Positions 1 through 8,838 are shown, counted from the first letter of the stretch. The stretch: 64,000 nucleotides of DNA from Mucilaginibacter sp. (GCF_028288225.1 NZ_JAQBOC010000014.1:1-64000); one strand, 5' to 3'. Program-made: numbers and translations. Notes: generated from the sequence alone by a model not told the origin.

Positions 1-366
1 TCCCATTCTAATCGGGTCATCGGCTAATGCGCCTGATGTTAAAGTAAATGACCCTTTCGGATTGATGTAATGCTGGCCGATCAATACCAAATTAACCTGA
101 CCCATCAATTTACTGTTAACGCCAATCATGAAATCAGCATCCTTCATAAATGCCAAAGTCACGAACTGCGCGTCCCCGGCAGCACAAATTAAGGCATCAA
201 ATTTTCCTACCTGCTTGTAAAAGTTTTCTATCGACTCGGTTGATGATATGTCTACCTGTATATCACTGCTTTTTGAACCGGCCTTAATTACTTCATGATC
301 TTTTTGTAATGCGGCAGTTACGTGTTTTCCGATGGTACCTGTGGCACCTATAATTAATATTTTCAT
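1..366 (-). CDS. Short-chain dehydrogenase (SDR) family protein, C-terminus cut by window edge
   Basis: The reverse strand reads from an ATG at 366 and stays open to the window edge. The product begins with a Rossmann nucleotide-binding signature (MKILIIGATGTIGKHV, residues 1-16), and an SDR-like CAAG segment follows near residue 76. These features indicate an NAD(P)-dependent short-chain dehydrogenase of the small atypical type. The substrate cannot be told. It is divergent from the HxlR-type regulator at 468, and the shared spacer has inverted TTGACAA half-sites, so the regulator probably controls it. That arrangement is typical for HxlR regulators of redox or electrophile-responsive enzymes. 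The Rossmann assignment is firm; the function is general only. Confidence 0.85.
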   Translation of the reverse strand, partial: MKILIIGATGTIGKHVTAALQKDHEVIKAGSKSSDIQVDISSTESIENFYKQVGKFDALICAAGDAQFVTLAFMKDADFMIGVNSKLMGQVNLVLIGQHYINPKGSFTLTSGALADDPIRMG

Positions 367-376
367 ATTCGCTTTT

Positions 377-440
377 TTTGACAAAATTGATCCAAAACTT
401 TACCTTTGTCAAGTAATGGCACATTTGTCAAGTATTGACA
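377..440. promoter_or_regulatory. Divergent SDR/HxlR control region with TTGACAA half-sites
   Basis: TTGACAAA at 378-385 and TTTGTCAA at 405-412 are inverted copies. A second TTTGTCAAGTA copy (424-434) continues into TTGACA, giving the palindrome TGTCAA-GTA-TTGACA at 426-440. A Bacteroidota -7 box, TACCTTTG, lies at 401-408 with a TTTG -33-like element at 377-380. The half-sites therefore overlap the regulator's promoter and its probable transcription start, as expected of an autoregulatory operator. Confidence 0.6.
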
Positions 441-467
441 TCAAAGACACTAATACACATTTTCAGC

Positions 468-812
468 ATGTTAGCAGAGAAAATAATTGAAAAAAAAGTA
501 GCGCCGGATTGTGATTGCTCAATAATAGGATCAATCAGTATCATAAGTGGCAAGTGGAAACCCGTTATTATCTGGATGTTATTATCAGGCCCCAAGCGAT
601 TTGGTGAGCTTCATAAAGCAATTCAAGGTATAGCACTAAAGGTATTATCCAGGCACTTAAAAGAACTGGAGGCTGACGGTATCATCAATCGGAAGGTATA
701 TGCCGAAGTTCCGCCAAAGGTGGAGTATACACTCACTGAAAAGGGGATGTCGCTCAACGATATAATGCAGCTATTAGCAGAATGGGGTAAAAAGAATACA
801 TTAGCCGAATAA
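468..812 (+). CDS. HxlR family winged-helix transcriptional regulator
   Basis: This 114-residue protein has the HxlR/MarR-like winged-helix layout: a short N-terminal helix with a Cys pair (CDCS, Cys15 and Cys17), the conserved GKWKPVIIWMLL helix, a recognition region (ALKVLSRHLKELEADG) and a wing (VEYTLTEKG). Cys residues near this position are redox sensors in some HxlR proteins, so redox sensing is possible but not shown. The ATG at 468 is preferred over an in-frame TTG at 435, because that TTG lies inside the palindromic operator and almost at the predicted transcription start. It is divergent from the SDR gene. Confidence 0.9.
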   Translation: MLAEKIIEKKVAPDCDCSIIGSISIISGKWKPVIIWMLLSGPKRFGELHKAIQGIALKVLSRHLKELEADGIINRKVYAEVPPKVEYTLTEKGMSLNDIMQLLAEWGKKNTLAE

Positions 813-1255
813 GATATTTTAGCATATATCAAAGAATACCTTCGCTATTCGGGATAGGGATTAGCATAAGTCATACCACCCATAGTTCAGTCGCATTAGT
901 CGTTACGGAAGGGAAAATCGATTGAGTGTCTTCAAGCATAAATGAATTATTATCAGCTTGTTAACTTTTTCAAATCTTGCAAAAAGTGGTTCGAAAATTG
1001 TCCTGTCAAGACGACTTTAACGATACTAATTGTAAAACCTCTTCAGCGTAATTTGGAGAGGTTTTTTTTATATGACCATATGTAATAAATTACGACCTGG
1101 AATAGAGATCGTATACTTGATAAAGCTCGCCATGCAATTATTTCATAAAGTATTTGCGTAACTTTATGATAAAACCGTTTATCATTTCCTTTCAGTTTAT
1201 TACTCAATATTATTGATTTATAGGTGGTGGTTTAATGAGTCCAAAATAACCCAAT
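813..1255. other. Intergenic stretch with no recognisable gene
   Basis: No coding or tRNA-like signal was found between the HxlR regulator and the DUF155 gene. The only clear structure is the terminator-like hairpin at 1036-1070, more than 220 bases beyond the regulator's stop. A long 3' UTR or a small RNA ending there is possible, but nothing else supports it. Confidence 0.4.
1036..1070 (+). terminator. Rho-independent terminator-like hairpin
   Basis: AACCTCT and AGAGGTT form a 7-bp stem around a 14-base loop and are followed by a T-rich run, as in an intrinsic terminator. It may end the HxlR transcript or an unannotated small transcript. Confidence 0.6.
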
Positions 1256-2038
1256 ATGTTACAACAGGTTTTATCATACCAGATAGCTGACAGTATTGAT
1301 ATAAAAACGTTCAAATCTGCATTTAAGTCAGATTTGTATTTTAGCGATACTGATGAATTATTTTACATAATAGCTGAAGGTCAATATATTTATGTTTTTA
1401 AATATGGCGTTGTTTGCTTTTTAAACTATGATGCGATCAGGGTATCTGAATTTTTAAGGTTAATATCTCCTTATTGCAAAAACAAATTTGATCAAAGTTT
1501 GGAAGAGGAATTTAAGATCCAAACGAATTCCGTGAAAAATAAGATAGGTTTCAATTCAATTGAGATCATAGGATCAGATATTGAAGTGTTGCGTTTAATA
1601 ATGCTGAATGTTTCACAATCAGTTGCACTTGACTATTATCTTGAGCAAACAACTAAACTGATGGAGGAAACAAACTACCATACTCAAATACTGGAAAGCA
1701 GGGGGCGTCTTGATCTTTCAGGAATAAACTTGAAAAAATACATAGGGAGAACACTGGTATTGAAAAACCGGATCGCTGAAAACCTCTATATTTTTGATTC
1801 TCCCCCTGAAACCTGGGAAGATGAAAATCTAAATAAAATTCATAATGATCTTAGCCGAACCTTTGACTTGAAAGAAAGGTTTAGAAACATCCAGGAAGGA
1901 TTAAATATTATAAAAGATAACTACGAACTTTTCAGGGATCTGTTGCAATATAGAAATAGTTACAGGCTTGAATTAGTTATCATTCTGCTGATTTTAGTGG
2001 AAGTGCTTAACATTTTCGCTCAAAAAATATTCAGTTGA
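1256..2038 (+). CDS. RMD1/YagE (DUF155) family membrane-anchored protein
   Basis: This 260-residue protein matches the DUF155 family (yeast RMD1/SIF2, human RMND1). It has an N-terminal alpha/beta part, the typical SQSVALDYYLEQ helix (about residues 121-132), a long predicted coiled-coil region with the motif LRNIQEGLNIIKDNYELFRDLLQ-like heptads, and one C-terminal transmembrane helix (about residues 236-254). Eukaryotic members are mitochondrial membrane proteins involved in translation or meiotic nuclear division; the bacterial role is unknown. It stands alone ahead of prfB. Family assignment rests on the helix pattern and the C-terminal anchor. Confidence 0.82.
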   Translation: MLQQVLSYQIADSIDIKTFKSAFKSDLYFSDTDELFYIIAEGQYIYVFKYGVVCFLNYDAIRVSEFLRLISPYCKNKFDQSLEEEFKIQTNSVKNKIGFNSIEIIGSDIEVLRLIMLNVSQSVALDYYLEQTTKLMEETNYHTQILESRGRLDLSGINLKKYIGRTLVLKNRIAENLYIFDSPPETWEDENLNKIHNDLSRTFDLKERFRNIQEGLNIIKDNYELFRDLLQYRNSYRLELVIILLILVEVLNIFAQKIFS

Positions 2039-2248
2039 ATTAATTGCGGGAGCTAAAATTATCAGGATTTACTTAACTTACTTAATCACATTGGGCGGCG
2101 CTTCGTTGTTTTGAAAGGCTTTAAAGATTCAACTTTAAACAGCCAAGCCTTACAACAAATCTTCACTTCATCATCTATATTAAACATTCAGTGTCGGACA
2201 TTAATAACATTCCAACTTTAAAACATTTCAACGTTAGAACACAATACA

Positions 2249-2256
2249 TATATTTG
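2249..2256 (+). promoter_or_regulatory. Bacteroidota -7 box of prfB (TATATTTG)
   Basis: TATATTTG matches the TAnnTTTG -7 consensus exactly and ends only four bases before the prfB ATG at 2261. The expected transcription start is therefore at or very near the start codon, which suggests a leaderless mRNA. Confidence 0.65.
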
Positions 2257-2260
2257 CCTC

Positions 2261-3353
2261 ATGACTAAAGAACAGATCCAGGATTTAAGGGATAGAGTAA
2301 CTTCCCTGAGGAGGCATCTTTGACATCGACAAGAAACTCGATGCCCTGCAATTAGAACAAGAAATAACTATTGGCCCCAATTTTTGGGACCACCCTAAAG
2401 AAGCTGAAAAAGTTCTGGCTTCAATCAAAGTAAAAAAAGTATGGACCGATGCTTTCCAAAAGGTAGTTGCCACGGTTGAAGATACAGGTGTGCTTTTTGA
2501 ATTTTTCCAGGCTGGCGATGCCACCGAAGCTGAAATGCAGGAGCAATATAACACCGCCATTAAAGAGGTAGAAGAGCTGGAGTTTAAAAATATGCTCTCT
2601 GCTGAAGAAGACCAGTTTAATGCCGTATTACAAATTACCGCCGGAGCTGGCGGTACTGAAAGTTGTGATTGGGCAGGCATGCTGATGCGTATGTATATTA
2701 TGTGGGGCGAAAAGCACGGTTATAAAGTAACCGAGCAGGATTTCCAGGAAGGTGATGTTGCCGGAGTGAAAACCGTCACGTTGCAAATTGAAGGCGATTT
2801 TACGTACGGTTATTTAAAAGGCGAAAATGGCGTACACCGTTTAGTACGGATCTCGCCATTTGATTCAAATGCTAAACGGCACACCTCGTTTGCATCTGTT
2901 TATGTATATCCGCTGGTGGATGATACCATTGAGATCGAGGTGAAAGATGCAGACATTGAATTTGAGACTTTCCGGTCAGGCGGTGCCGGTGGGCAGAACG
3001 TGAACAAGGTAGAGACTGCCGTTCGTTTATATCACAAACCATCAGGCATTATTATCAAAAACCAGGAATCGCGCTCACAATTGCAGAATAAGGAAAATGC
3101 AATCAGGTTGCTGAAATCGCAATTGTATGAGGCTGAAATGCGCAAGCGGATGGAATTAAGTAATGCGGTAGAAGGGAACAAAAAGAAGATAGAATGGGGC
3201 TCACAGATCCGCAACTATGTATTACACCCGTATAAACTGGTTAAGGATTTGCGTACAGATCATGAAACATCAAACGCTGCCGCAGTATTGGATGGCGACC
3301 TTGACGAATTTTTAAAGTCGTACCTAATGGAGTTTGGCGGCCCGAAGAGTTAA
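2261..3353 (+). CDS. prfB: Peptide chain release factor 2 with programmed +1 frameshift
   Basis: RF2 terminates translation at UGA and UAA. The gene starts at the ATG at 2261, reads 20 codons and meets an in-frame TGA at 2321-2323. The site CTT TGA C is preceded by an SD-like AGGAGG (2309-2314), the classic RF2 autoregulatory +1 frameshift. Reading then resumes at GAC (2322) and runs to 3353, giving 363 residues. The RF2 anticodon-like SPF tripeptide (about residues 198-200) and the GGQ peptidyl-hydrolysis motif (about 243-245) are both intact. When RF2 is scarce, UGA is read slowly and frameshifting rises, which restores RF2. It appears to be monocistronic. Confidence 0.97.
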
Positions 3354-3433
3354 TGTTGAGTTAATTAGGTTGATTTTGTGAGTGGTTGATTAAGTTGTAT
3401 AATCAATAAGAACACCTAAAGAAATTATTAGTT

Positions 3434-3619
3434 ATGAAAACAATAGTTAATCCGGTTGATAGTGTAGTTCAATCCATGCGAAAAATCAGAGATGAAATAA
3501 GTAGTGAGATAAAGGATATGACGTTTGCCGAAGAGCGCGAGTATCTGGATAAGCTGTTAAAAGATGGGCGCGAAAAAATCAACACACAAAGGATAAAGAG
3601 TAACTCGTCTAAAAGTTAA
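3434..3619 (+). CDS. Small hypothetical protein
   Basis: This 61-residue, charged and probably helical protein is predicted from an ATG at 3434. Its centre (MRKIRDEISSEIKDMTFAEE, then YLDKLLK) resembles small antitoxin-like proteins in general character, but no toxin partner is adjacent and no family is recognised. It lies 80 bases after prfB and 5 bases before the esterase gene, so it may be co-transcribed with the esterase. Codon use looks like that of its neighbours. Confidence 0.6.
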   Translation: MKTIVNPVDSVVQSMRKIRDEISSEIKDMTFAEEREYLDKLLKDGREKINTQRIKSNSSKS

Positions 3620-3624
3620 TCATT

Positions 3625-4539
3625 ATGAAGACAATTTTGTGTGCCCTGATGCTTATGAGTGCCGTTATTTTAACCCATGCGCAGGAAAAACCGTGGCCTT
3701 TGTATCCAAATGGGGTACCTAATGCAAAACCAACCCCCAAAACCTATATTGAAAAAATTGATAAGGATTGGATCTTCAAAGTAACCACCCCTACCATCAC
3801 ACCTTACTTGCCTGGAAAGGGAACTGCAAATGGCGCAGCAATAATTATATTTCCGGGCGGCGGGTACTCCGGTCTTTCAATGGAAAACGAAGGATCAAGT
3901 ATTGCGCTGGCCTTTAATAAAATTGGGGTAACAGCCTTTGTAGTAAAATACCGTTTGCCCAGCGACAGTATTATGGTTGATAAAACCATTGGCCCTTTGC
4001 AGGATGCACAACAGGCTGTTTTAATGGTACGTAAAAATGCTGATAAGTGGGGTTTAAAGACGGATAGAATAGGTATCATCGGTTTTTCAGCCGGGGGACA
4101 CCTGGCTTCAACAGAAGGAACACATTTTGATAAGGTTGTTATTGATAATAAAGATAACATCAGCGTTAGGCCTGATTTTATGATGTTGCTTTACCCGGTT
4201 ATCTCTTTTGGCCCCATGGCCCACGCCGGCACACGCGAAAGCCTGCTAGGCAAAACCCCAACAGCCGATCTTTTGACCCTGTATAGTAATGAAAAGCAGG
4301 TAACAGCCAATACCCCGCCAACCTTTCTGGTCCACGCAGAGGATGATACCGTTGTTCCGGTACAAAACAGCCTGATGTTTTATGAAGCCTTGCTAAGCGC
4401 AAAGGTTAAAGCCGAGATGCACCTTTTCCAGGCAGGCGGCCATGGTTTTGGGTTAAATAACTCCAAAAGCAAAAACAAATGGATGGATTGGGCTAAGAAT
4501 TGGTTGGAAGAAAATGGATTTATTCCCCCAGCCCCCTAA
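3625..4539 (+). CDS. Secreted alpha/beta-hydrolase, acetylxylan-esterase/BD-FAE-like
   Basis: The protein has 304 residues with an N-terminal signal peptide ending near THAQ (about residue 20). Oxyanion-hole motif PGGGY lies at 77-81, the nucleophile elbow GFSAGG at 153-158 (Ser155), an acidic residue at 240-241 (AEDD) and the catalytic His in GGHGFG (about His273). This is the layout of exported carbohydrate esterases that deacylate polysaccharides; the actual substrate is unknown. It follows the 61-residue gene by 5 bases. The last residues (IPPAP) and the stop codon are encoded by a CCCCCTAA-type dispersed repeat. Confidence 0.88.
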   Translation: MKTILCALMLMSAVILTHAQEKPWPLYPNGVPNAKPTPKTYIEKIDKDWIFKVTTPTITPYLPGKGTANGAAIIIFPGGGYSGLSMENEGSSIALAFNKIGVTAFVVKYRLPSDSIMVDKTIGPLQDAQQAVLMVRKNADKWGLKTDRIGIIGFSAGGHLASTEGTHFDKVVIDNKDNISVRPDFMMLLYPVISFGPMAHAGTRESLLGKTPTADLLTLYSNEKQVTANTPPTFLVHAEDDTVVPVQNSLMFYEALLSAKVKAEMHLFQAGGHGFGLNNSKSKNKWMDWAKNWLEENGFIPPAP

Positions 4540-4605
4540 AAGGGGGAGCTTTTGAGTTGCCCCGGGCTTTATGCTTCCGTTCCCCCTTCAGGGGGTTAAG
4601 GGGCT
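4526..4605. repeat. CCCCCTAAAAGGGGG palindromic repeat between convergent genes
   Basis: Two GC-rich palindromic blocks (CCCCCTAAAAGGGGG and CCCCCTTCAGGGGG) flank about 35 bases. The left block carries the TAA stop of the esterase gene, and the right block supplies the TAG stop of the reverse-strand SirB1-like gene. It may fold as a bidirectional terminator. Related blocks occur at 21572-21684 and 22245-22350. Confidence 0.75.
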
Positions 4606-5464
4606 ATGTCTCAATTATCTCTAGCAACTCATTCAATTCGTCAACCTTATCTGATGATCCTAAATGCTCATAAGAGCTGATGAGGTTGCGGAGTACCCGC
4701 CTGATAATATCAGTATTTGAACAGGGCTCATAAAATTGTTTATCAAACTTTAAATTCAGCTGCTTTAAAAACATATCCACATCCCGGCGTCCAAAAATAA
4801 AGCCTTTGTTAAAAGCATTTATGTAAAATAAAATGCCGCCTTCAAACTCGCTTTGCAGGCTATCATCAAGATAGGCCAAAATAAAATGCTGTGGCAGGTT
4901 TACACCATAAACCGGAATGTCCAGCTTTTGGGCTATGATAGAATAAATTATCGCCAGCGAGATCTGGTTGCCCTTCTTTGTTTCCAGCACCTGGTTTATG
5001 TAACTGTTTTGCGGGTCCTGGTGATTGGTGGTATTGCCGCTAAAACCATAAATGTTGTAAAACACATGGTTTATAAGCTTGATCTGCTCCGCCGGACTCG
5101 CCTCATTCATCATCTGGATCCAGATATCGCGCTTAATGGTTTCTATCTGGTTAATAACCTTTTGTTCGTCAAGATCGGGGTATTGATAACGATTAATGAT
5201 CAGGATGCCCTGCAGCAGGTCGAATGCGCCGCTTTGATGCCAAAGCTGGAGGTCTTTTTTTACGATATCAAACTGGATCTCGTGCACCAGGTTGGCTATG
5301 CGCTCCTGTTGGATAGTGTCAAAAGCCTGCTCCCAGGCTTGTTCTAAATATTCTATGGCTTCCGGCCCGTAAGAGAGTAATTTCTGATGAACGTGCTCAA
5401 ATATCTCCCCATCCGGATCGTCCAGTAAACGTATCAATGAATTTACTTCTGTTGGATTTATCAT
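4604..5464 (-). CDS. SirB1-family transglutaminase-like protein
   Basis: This 286-residue cytoplasmic protein has an N-terminal helical-repeat segment and the Transglut_core2/SirB1 region around residues 155-200: SYINQVLETKKGNQISLAII, then KLDIPVYGVNLPQHFILAY. These motifs are diagnostic of the SirB1-like family, which shares the transglutaminase fold and often has TPR-like repeats. Its biochemical role is unknown. It converges on the esterase gene and is divergent from the methyltransferase gene, with 43 bases between the two start codons. The stop codon lies in a dispersed repeat. Confidence 0.85.
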   Translation of the reverse strand: MINPTEVNSLIRLLDDPDGEIFEHVHQKLLSYGPEAIEYLEQAWEQAFDTIQQERIANLVHEIQFDIVKKDLQLWHQSGAFDLLQGILIINRYQYPDLDEQKVINQIETIKRDIWIQMMNEASPAEQIKLINHVFYNIYGFSGNTTNHQDPQNSYINQVLETKKGNQISLAIIYSIIAQKLDIPVYGVNLPQHFILAYLDDSLQSEFEGGILFYINAFNKGFIFGRRDVDMFLKQLNLKFDKQFYEPCSNTDIIRRVLRNLISSYEHLGSSDKVDELNELLEIIET

Positions 5465-5507
5465 GCTATACTGCTAAAATACTAAACGTTTGTATATTTT
5501 TACAGCC

Positions 5508-6293
5508 ATGTTTAATTTAAGGTTCGCGAAAGACTACCTGTTTCATCGGCTTAAAGCAAAAAACAGGCATGGTGTGCACTCTCCATTTGTTTACCGGCTG
5601 ATTGATAATGTAATTTACGATTTTGAATCAAAAAAAGTATATGCCGAGGTTGAGAATGTGCGCAAGCAGCTATTTATTGACAATAGAATTATAACCATAA
5701 CAGACCTTGGCGCGGGATCACACGTAAATAATAACCGGCAAAAAAAGATCAGTGACGTTGCTCATAACGCCCTTAAACCGCCAAAGCTGGCTCAGTTACT
5801 TTATCGGCTGGTAGCTGATCTTAAGCCCAATAATATTATTGAATTAGGCACTTGCTTAGGTATTACAACCCTTTACCTGCAAAAGGCAGCGCCCGGTGCC
5901 AAAGTTTACACCATGGAGGGCTGCCCCGAAACTGCCAAAATAGCCAAAGAAACATTTAAAAAAGGGAGCATAGCAGCTGTTGAACCGGTAATAGGCAATT
6001 TTGATGATACCCTGCCCGGAGTTATTGAAAATTTAGACCAGCTTGATTTTGTTTTTGTAGATGGCAACCACCAGAAAGATGCCACGCTGCAATACTTTAA
6101 ATGGTGCCTGCCCAAAGTGCACGAGAACACCATGCTTATTTTTGATGATATTTACTGGAGTACCGGCATGAAAGAAGCCTGGGCGCAGATAAAAGCGCAT
6201 CCACAGGTTACCGTTACTATTGACCTGTTTTGGATTGGACTGGTATTTTTTAAACCGGGACAGGCAAAGGAAGATTTCCTTGTAAAAGTATAG
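5508..6293 (+). CDS. Class I SAM-dependent methyltransferase
   Basis: This 261-residue protein carries the SAM-binding glycine loop IIELGTCLGIT (about residues 110-120), an acidic motif II (TMEGCPE) and the O-methyltransferase-like segment DFVFVDGNHQ, which resembles metal-dependent class III O-methyltransferases. The N-terminus (AKNRHGVHSPFVYRLI) is conserved among Bacteroidota homologues. The start was placed at the ATG at 5508 rather than the TTG at 5490, because a degenerate -7 box (TATATTTT, 5493-5500) lies between them. The substrate is unknown. Confidence 0.85.
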   Translation: MFNLRFAKDYLFHRLKAKNRHGVHSPFVYRLIDNVIYDFESKKVYAEVENVRKQLFIDNRIITITDLGAGSHVNNNRQKKISDVAHNALKPPKLAQLLYRLVADLKPNNIIELGTCLGITTLYLQKAAPGAKVYTMEGCPETAKIAKETFKKGSIAAVEPVIGNFDDTLPGVIENLDQLDFVFVDGNHQKDATLQYFKWCLPKVHENTMLIFDDIYWSTGMKEAWAQIKAHPQVTVTIDLFWIGLVFFKPGQAKEDFLVKV

Positions 6294-6476
6294 TTAATGT
6301 GCAGATGTGCAAATTTCTGATATGCGGATAAAAGGATGGATAATCTTTTCAGTATACTTCAATAAAACTTCATCCGCACATTTGCGTATCGTTTCTCATT
6401 CGCACATTTGCATATCTGCGCATTCGCACATCGTTTCCTCATCCGCACATTTGCACATTCGAAATCCGCACATCAA
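6294..6476. repeat. GTGCGGATGTGCG/CGCACATTTGCA dispersed repeat, inverted arms
   Basis: The spacer between convergent genes holds a short GTGCAGATGTGCAAAT-like arm at its left end. After about 60 bases come several inverted copies (CGCACATTTGCA, CGCACAT) to its right. Related arms occur at 23135-23240 and 37557-37592. It may fold into an imperfect hairpin that works as a bidirectional terminator. Confidence 0.6.
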
Positions 6477-7616
6477 TCAAAAGCTTTGTCCCAGCGCTAT
6501 ATAAAACCCGCTTTCCCTTTTCTCGCCTGCAGGCTTTTGACCTACACCATAATCTAAGCGGATAGCGAGGCCTTTTTCAACATCAAAAAAGTAACGTACG
6601 CCGCCACCATAGTTAGGCTTTAACTGGGCTGTGCTAAATGTGGAATGAAATACTTCTCCTGTACCAACAAAGCCAACTATCCCAAAGCGGTTATCAACCC
6701 GGTAACGTAATTCCGTTTGTCCTGCAATATAATTCCTATCGCGGTAGCGGCCCTGGTAATAACCCCGCATCATTTCGTCACTTCCCATTTGTGGTAATAA
6801 ATAAAACGGTGAGCGACCGCCGGTAAGGCTCTGTTCCTGGATATCGAACCCTAAAACCAGCTTGCGGGCCAGCAAAAAGAATTGTGAATATTCAATATTA
6901 AAAAAACCGCCCCTATAGCTGTTATTGGCATAAGTGCCATGCATTATGTTATAATAACTGCTGATGATCATCCCTTTAGTGGTGTAAGTGTTGTTATTAC
7001 GGGTATCAAATGTAAAGCTCGGGCCTATGTAAGCACTTGCACCGCCATGCCCATCCTGAACCGCAGGATCGGAGTTTATCGTGCTGTTTAGATTAGGATC
7101 GTATTTGTAAAAATATTTTATTACGCCTGCCACACAACCCAGGTAAAAATAATCGCCAAAACGCTTTTCACCCGCGATGCCAACTTTATAACGCTTTTCA
7201 GCCACATGATCCAATGCAGACAGTTTGGTATTGTTACCCACACCATAAAAGCTAAAGGGGTAGTTGTAATAGCTGATTACCCCGGTATAGTGAAACTTGT
7301 TTTTTGGGGTCCAGTAATTGACATTAAGGCTAAGCTTTGCCTGCCCCTTTGTGGTGATGGTTGAATAGCCGAAAAGACTGGATACCCTGGTATCATGGCC
7401 AAGCGTATCGGTATAAAAAGACAGCAGTGCTGCGCCGCCAAACTCAATTCCGGTTTCGGGTGCTGAACTTAGCGCAGGCAATAATACAAAGCTGGGTTTA
7501 CGGCTGCTATCTTTCTTAAAATACATTTGCCTGATAAACTTTGGCAAAAAATTCAATTGTGCAAAAACGCCCTGGAAGCTAAACAGGAATATGAGTAGAA
7601 TAAAAAGTTTTTTCAT
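6477..7616 (-). CDS. Omp85/BamA-type outer-membrane beta-barrel protein without POTRA domains
   Basis: This 379-residue protein has a signal peptide (MKKLFILLIFLFSFQGVFAQ) and then repeated amphipathic strands. It has the Omp85 features GPSFTFDTRNN and a near C-terminal segment ending in a Phe (ALGQSF), as expected for a barrel recognised by the BAM machinery. There are no POTRA repeats, so it is a short surface-antigen-like barrel rather than BamA itself. Its role in the outer membrane is unknown. The ATG at 7616 was chosen because it begins the signal peptide. Confidence 0.85.
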   Translation of the reverse strand: MKKLFILLIFLFSFQGVFAQLNFLPKFIRQMYFKKDSSRKPSFVLLPALSSAPETGIEFGGAALLSFYTDTLGHDTRVSSLFGYSTITTKGQAKLSLNVNYWTPKNKFHYTGVISYYNYPFSFYGVGNNTKLSALDHVAEKRYKVGIAGEKRFGDYFYLGCVAGVIKYFYKYDPNLNSTINSDPAVQDGHGGASAYIGPSFTFDTRNNNTYTTKGMIISSYYNIMHGTYANNSYRGGFFNIEYSQFFLLARKLVLGFDIQEQSLTGGRSPFYLLPQMGSDEMMRGYYQGRYRDRNYIAGQTELRYRVDNRFGIVGFVGTGEVFHSTFSTAQLKPNYGGGVRYFFDVEKGLAIRLDYGVGQKPAGEKRESGFYIALGQSF

Positions 7617-7683
7617 GTAACGCAGATGTTGCGAAGATAAGGGCATTTTGGGTATAATAAATACTTAAGAGATAAAAAGCTTG

Positions 7684-7770
7684 TCTCCGTGTTGCCTCCG
7701 TGATAATGAATTAACCACGGAGATCACAAAGGACGCACAGTGATCACAGAGATCAAATTACAAGCAGAAA
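7684..7770. repeat. CTCCGTG/CACGGAG dispersed repeat
   Basis: CTCCGTG units on the left (from about 7685) and CACGGAGATCACA-type units on the right (from about 7716) form an imperfect inverted repeat. Similar ACCACGGAGG-type sequences are widely scattered in bacterial genomes. No coding signal is visible. Confidence 0.5.
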
Positions 7771-7826
7771 TTGAGGCAGGGACGAACTTTTGCTTCTTCA
7801 AATCAATTATAATCCATCAAAATACC

Positions 7827-7834
7827 TACTTTTG
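7827..7834 (+). promoter_or_regulatory. -7 promoter box (TACTTTTG)
   Basis: TACTTTTG fits the TAnnTTTG consensus and ends 23 bases before the ATG of the deoxyhypusine-synthase-like gene at 7858, leaving a short leader. Confidence 0.55.
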
Positions 7835-7857
7835 CACCAAATTTATTGATCTGAAAA

Positions 7858-8838
7858 ATGAGCACTACAAGAGGTCCGATATCGCAGTTTATTGAAAGAA
7901 ATTACCTGCACTTTAATGCAGCAGCATTGGTTGATGCCGCAAAAGGTTATGAAACACATCTGCTTGAAGGCGGTAAGATGATGGTAACCCTGGCCGGAGC
8001 CATGAGTACAGCCGAGTTGGGCATTTCATTGGCCGAGATGATCCGCGAGGGTAAGATTGACATCATATCATGCACAGGCGCCAACCTTGAAGAAGACATT
8101 ATGAACCTGGTAGCACACTCGCACTACAAACGTGTTCCCAATTACCGCGACCTTAGTCCGCAGGATGAGTGGGACCTGCTCGAAAATCATTATAACCGCG
8201 TAACTGATACCTGTATCCCGGAGGAAGAAGCTTTCCGCCGTTTGCAAAAACATATTCATAAGATCTGGAAAGATGCCGACATCAATGGCGAACGCTTTTT
8301 TCCGCATGAGTTTATGTACAAGATCTTAAACAGCGGCGAACTGGAGCAATACTACGAGATCGATCCAAAAAATTCATGGATGCTGGCCGCAGCAGAAAAA
8401 AATCTTCCAATTGTTGTACCGGGATGGGAAGACAGCACAATGGGTAATATCTTCGCATCATATGTTATAAAAGGCGAAATAAAACCAACCACCATGAAGA
8501 GCGGTATTGAGTATATGGCATGGCTTGCTGATTGGTATGTAAAAAATTCCGCAGGCAAGGGGATAGGCTTTTTCCAGATTGGCGGTGGCATTGCCGGCGA
8601 TTTCCCGATCTGTGTAGTGCCAATGCTTTACCAGGACATGGAAATGCCTGAGATCCCTTTCTGGAGCTATTTCTGCCAGATCTCTGATTCAACAACATCA
8701 TATGGCTCATACTCAGGCGCTGTACCGAACGAAAAAATAACATGGGGCAAGCTGGATATCCACACGCCTAAATTTATTGTTGAAAGCGACGCTACTATTG
8801 TAGCACCGTTGATTTTTGCGTGGATTTTAGGGCAATAG
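7858..8838 (+). CDS. Deoxyhypusine synthase-like protein
   Basis: This 326-residue protein aligns by motif with the deoxyhypusine synthase fold: an NAD-binding beginning (GGKMMVTLAGAMSTAELG), IISCTGANLEEDIMNL, GGGIAGDFP and the active-site segment TWGKL with Lys298, equivalent to the lysine that forms the enzyme intermediate in eukaryotic DHS. Eukaryotic and archaeal DHS modifies eIF5A, which bacteria lack. Bacterial relatives include homospermidine synthases and uncharacterised proteins, so a polyamine reaction is more likely. It is followed by a strong terminator and appears monocistronic. Confidence 0.9.
   Translation: MSTTRGPISQFIERNYLHFNAAALVDAAKGYETHLLEGGKMMVTLAGAMSTAELGISLAEMIREGKIDIISCTGANLEEDIMNLVAHSHYKRVPNYRDLSPQDEWDLLENHYNRVTDTCIPEEEAFRRLQKHIHKIWKDADINGERFFPHEFMYKILNSGELEQYYEIDPKNSWMLAAAEKNLPIVVPGWEDSTMGNIFASYVIKGEIKPTTMKSGIEYMAWLADWYVKNSAGKGIGFFQIGGGIAGDFPICVVPMLYQDMEMPEIPFWSYFCQISDSTTSYGSYSGAVPNEKITWGKLDIHTPKFIVESDATIVAPLIFAWILGQ

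Noticed and set aside
4853..5347. Long forward-strand frame inside the SirB1-like gene
   Set aside because: It is antisense to a gene with clear family motifs and has no recognisable content itself.
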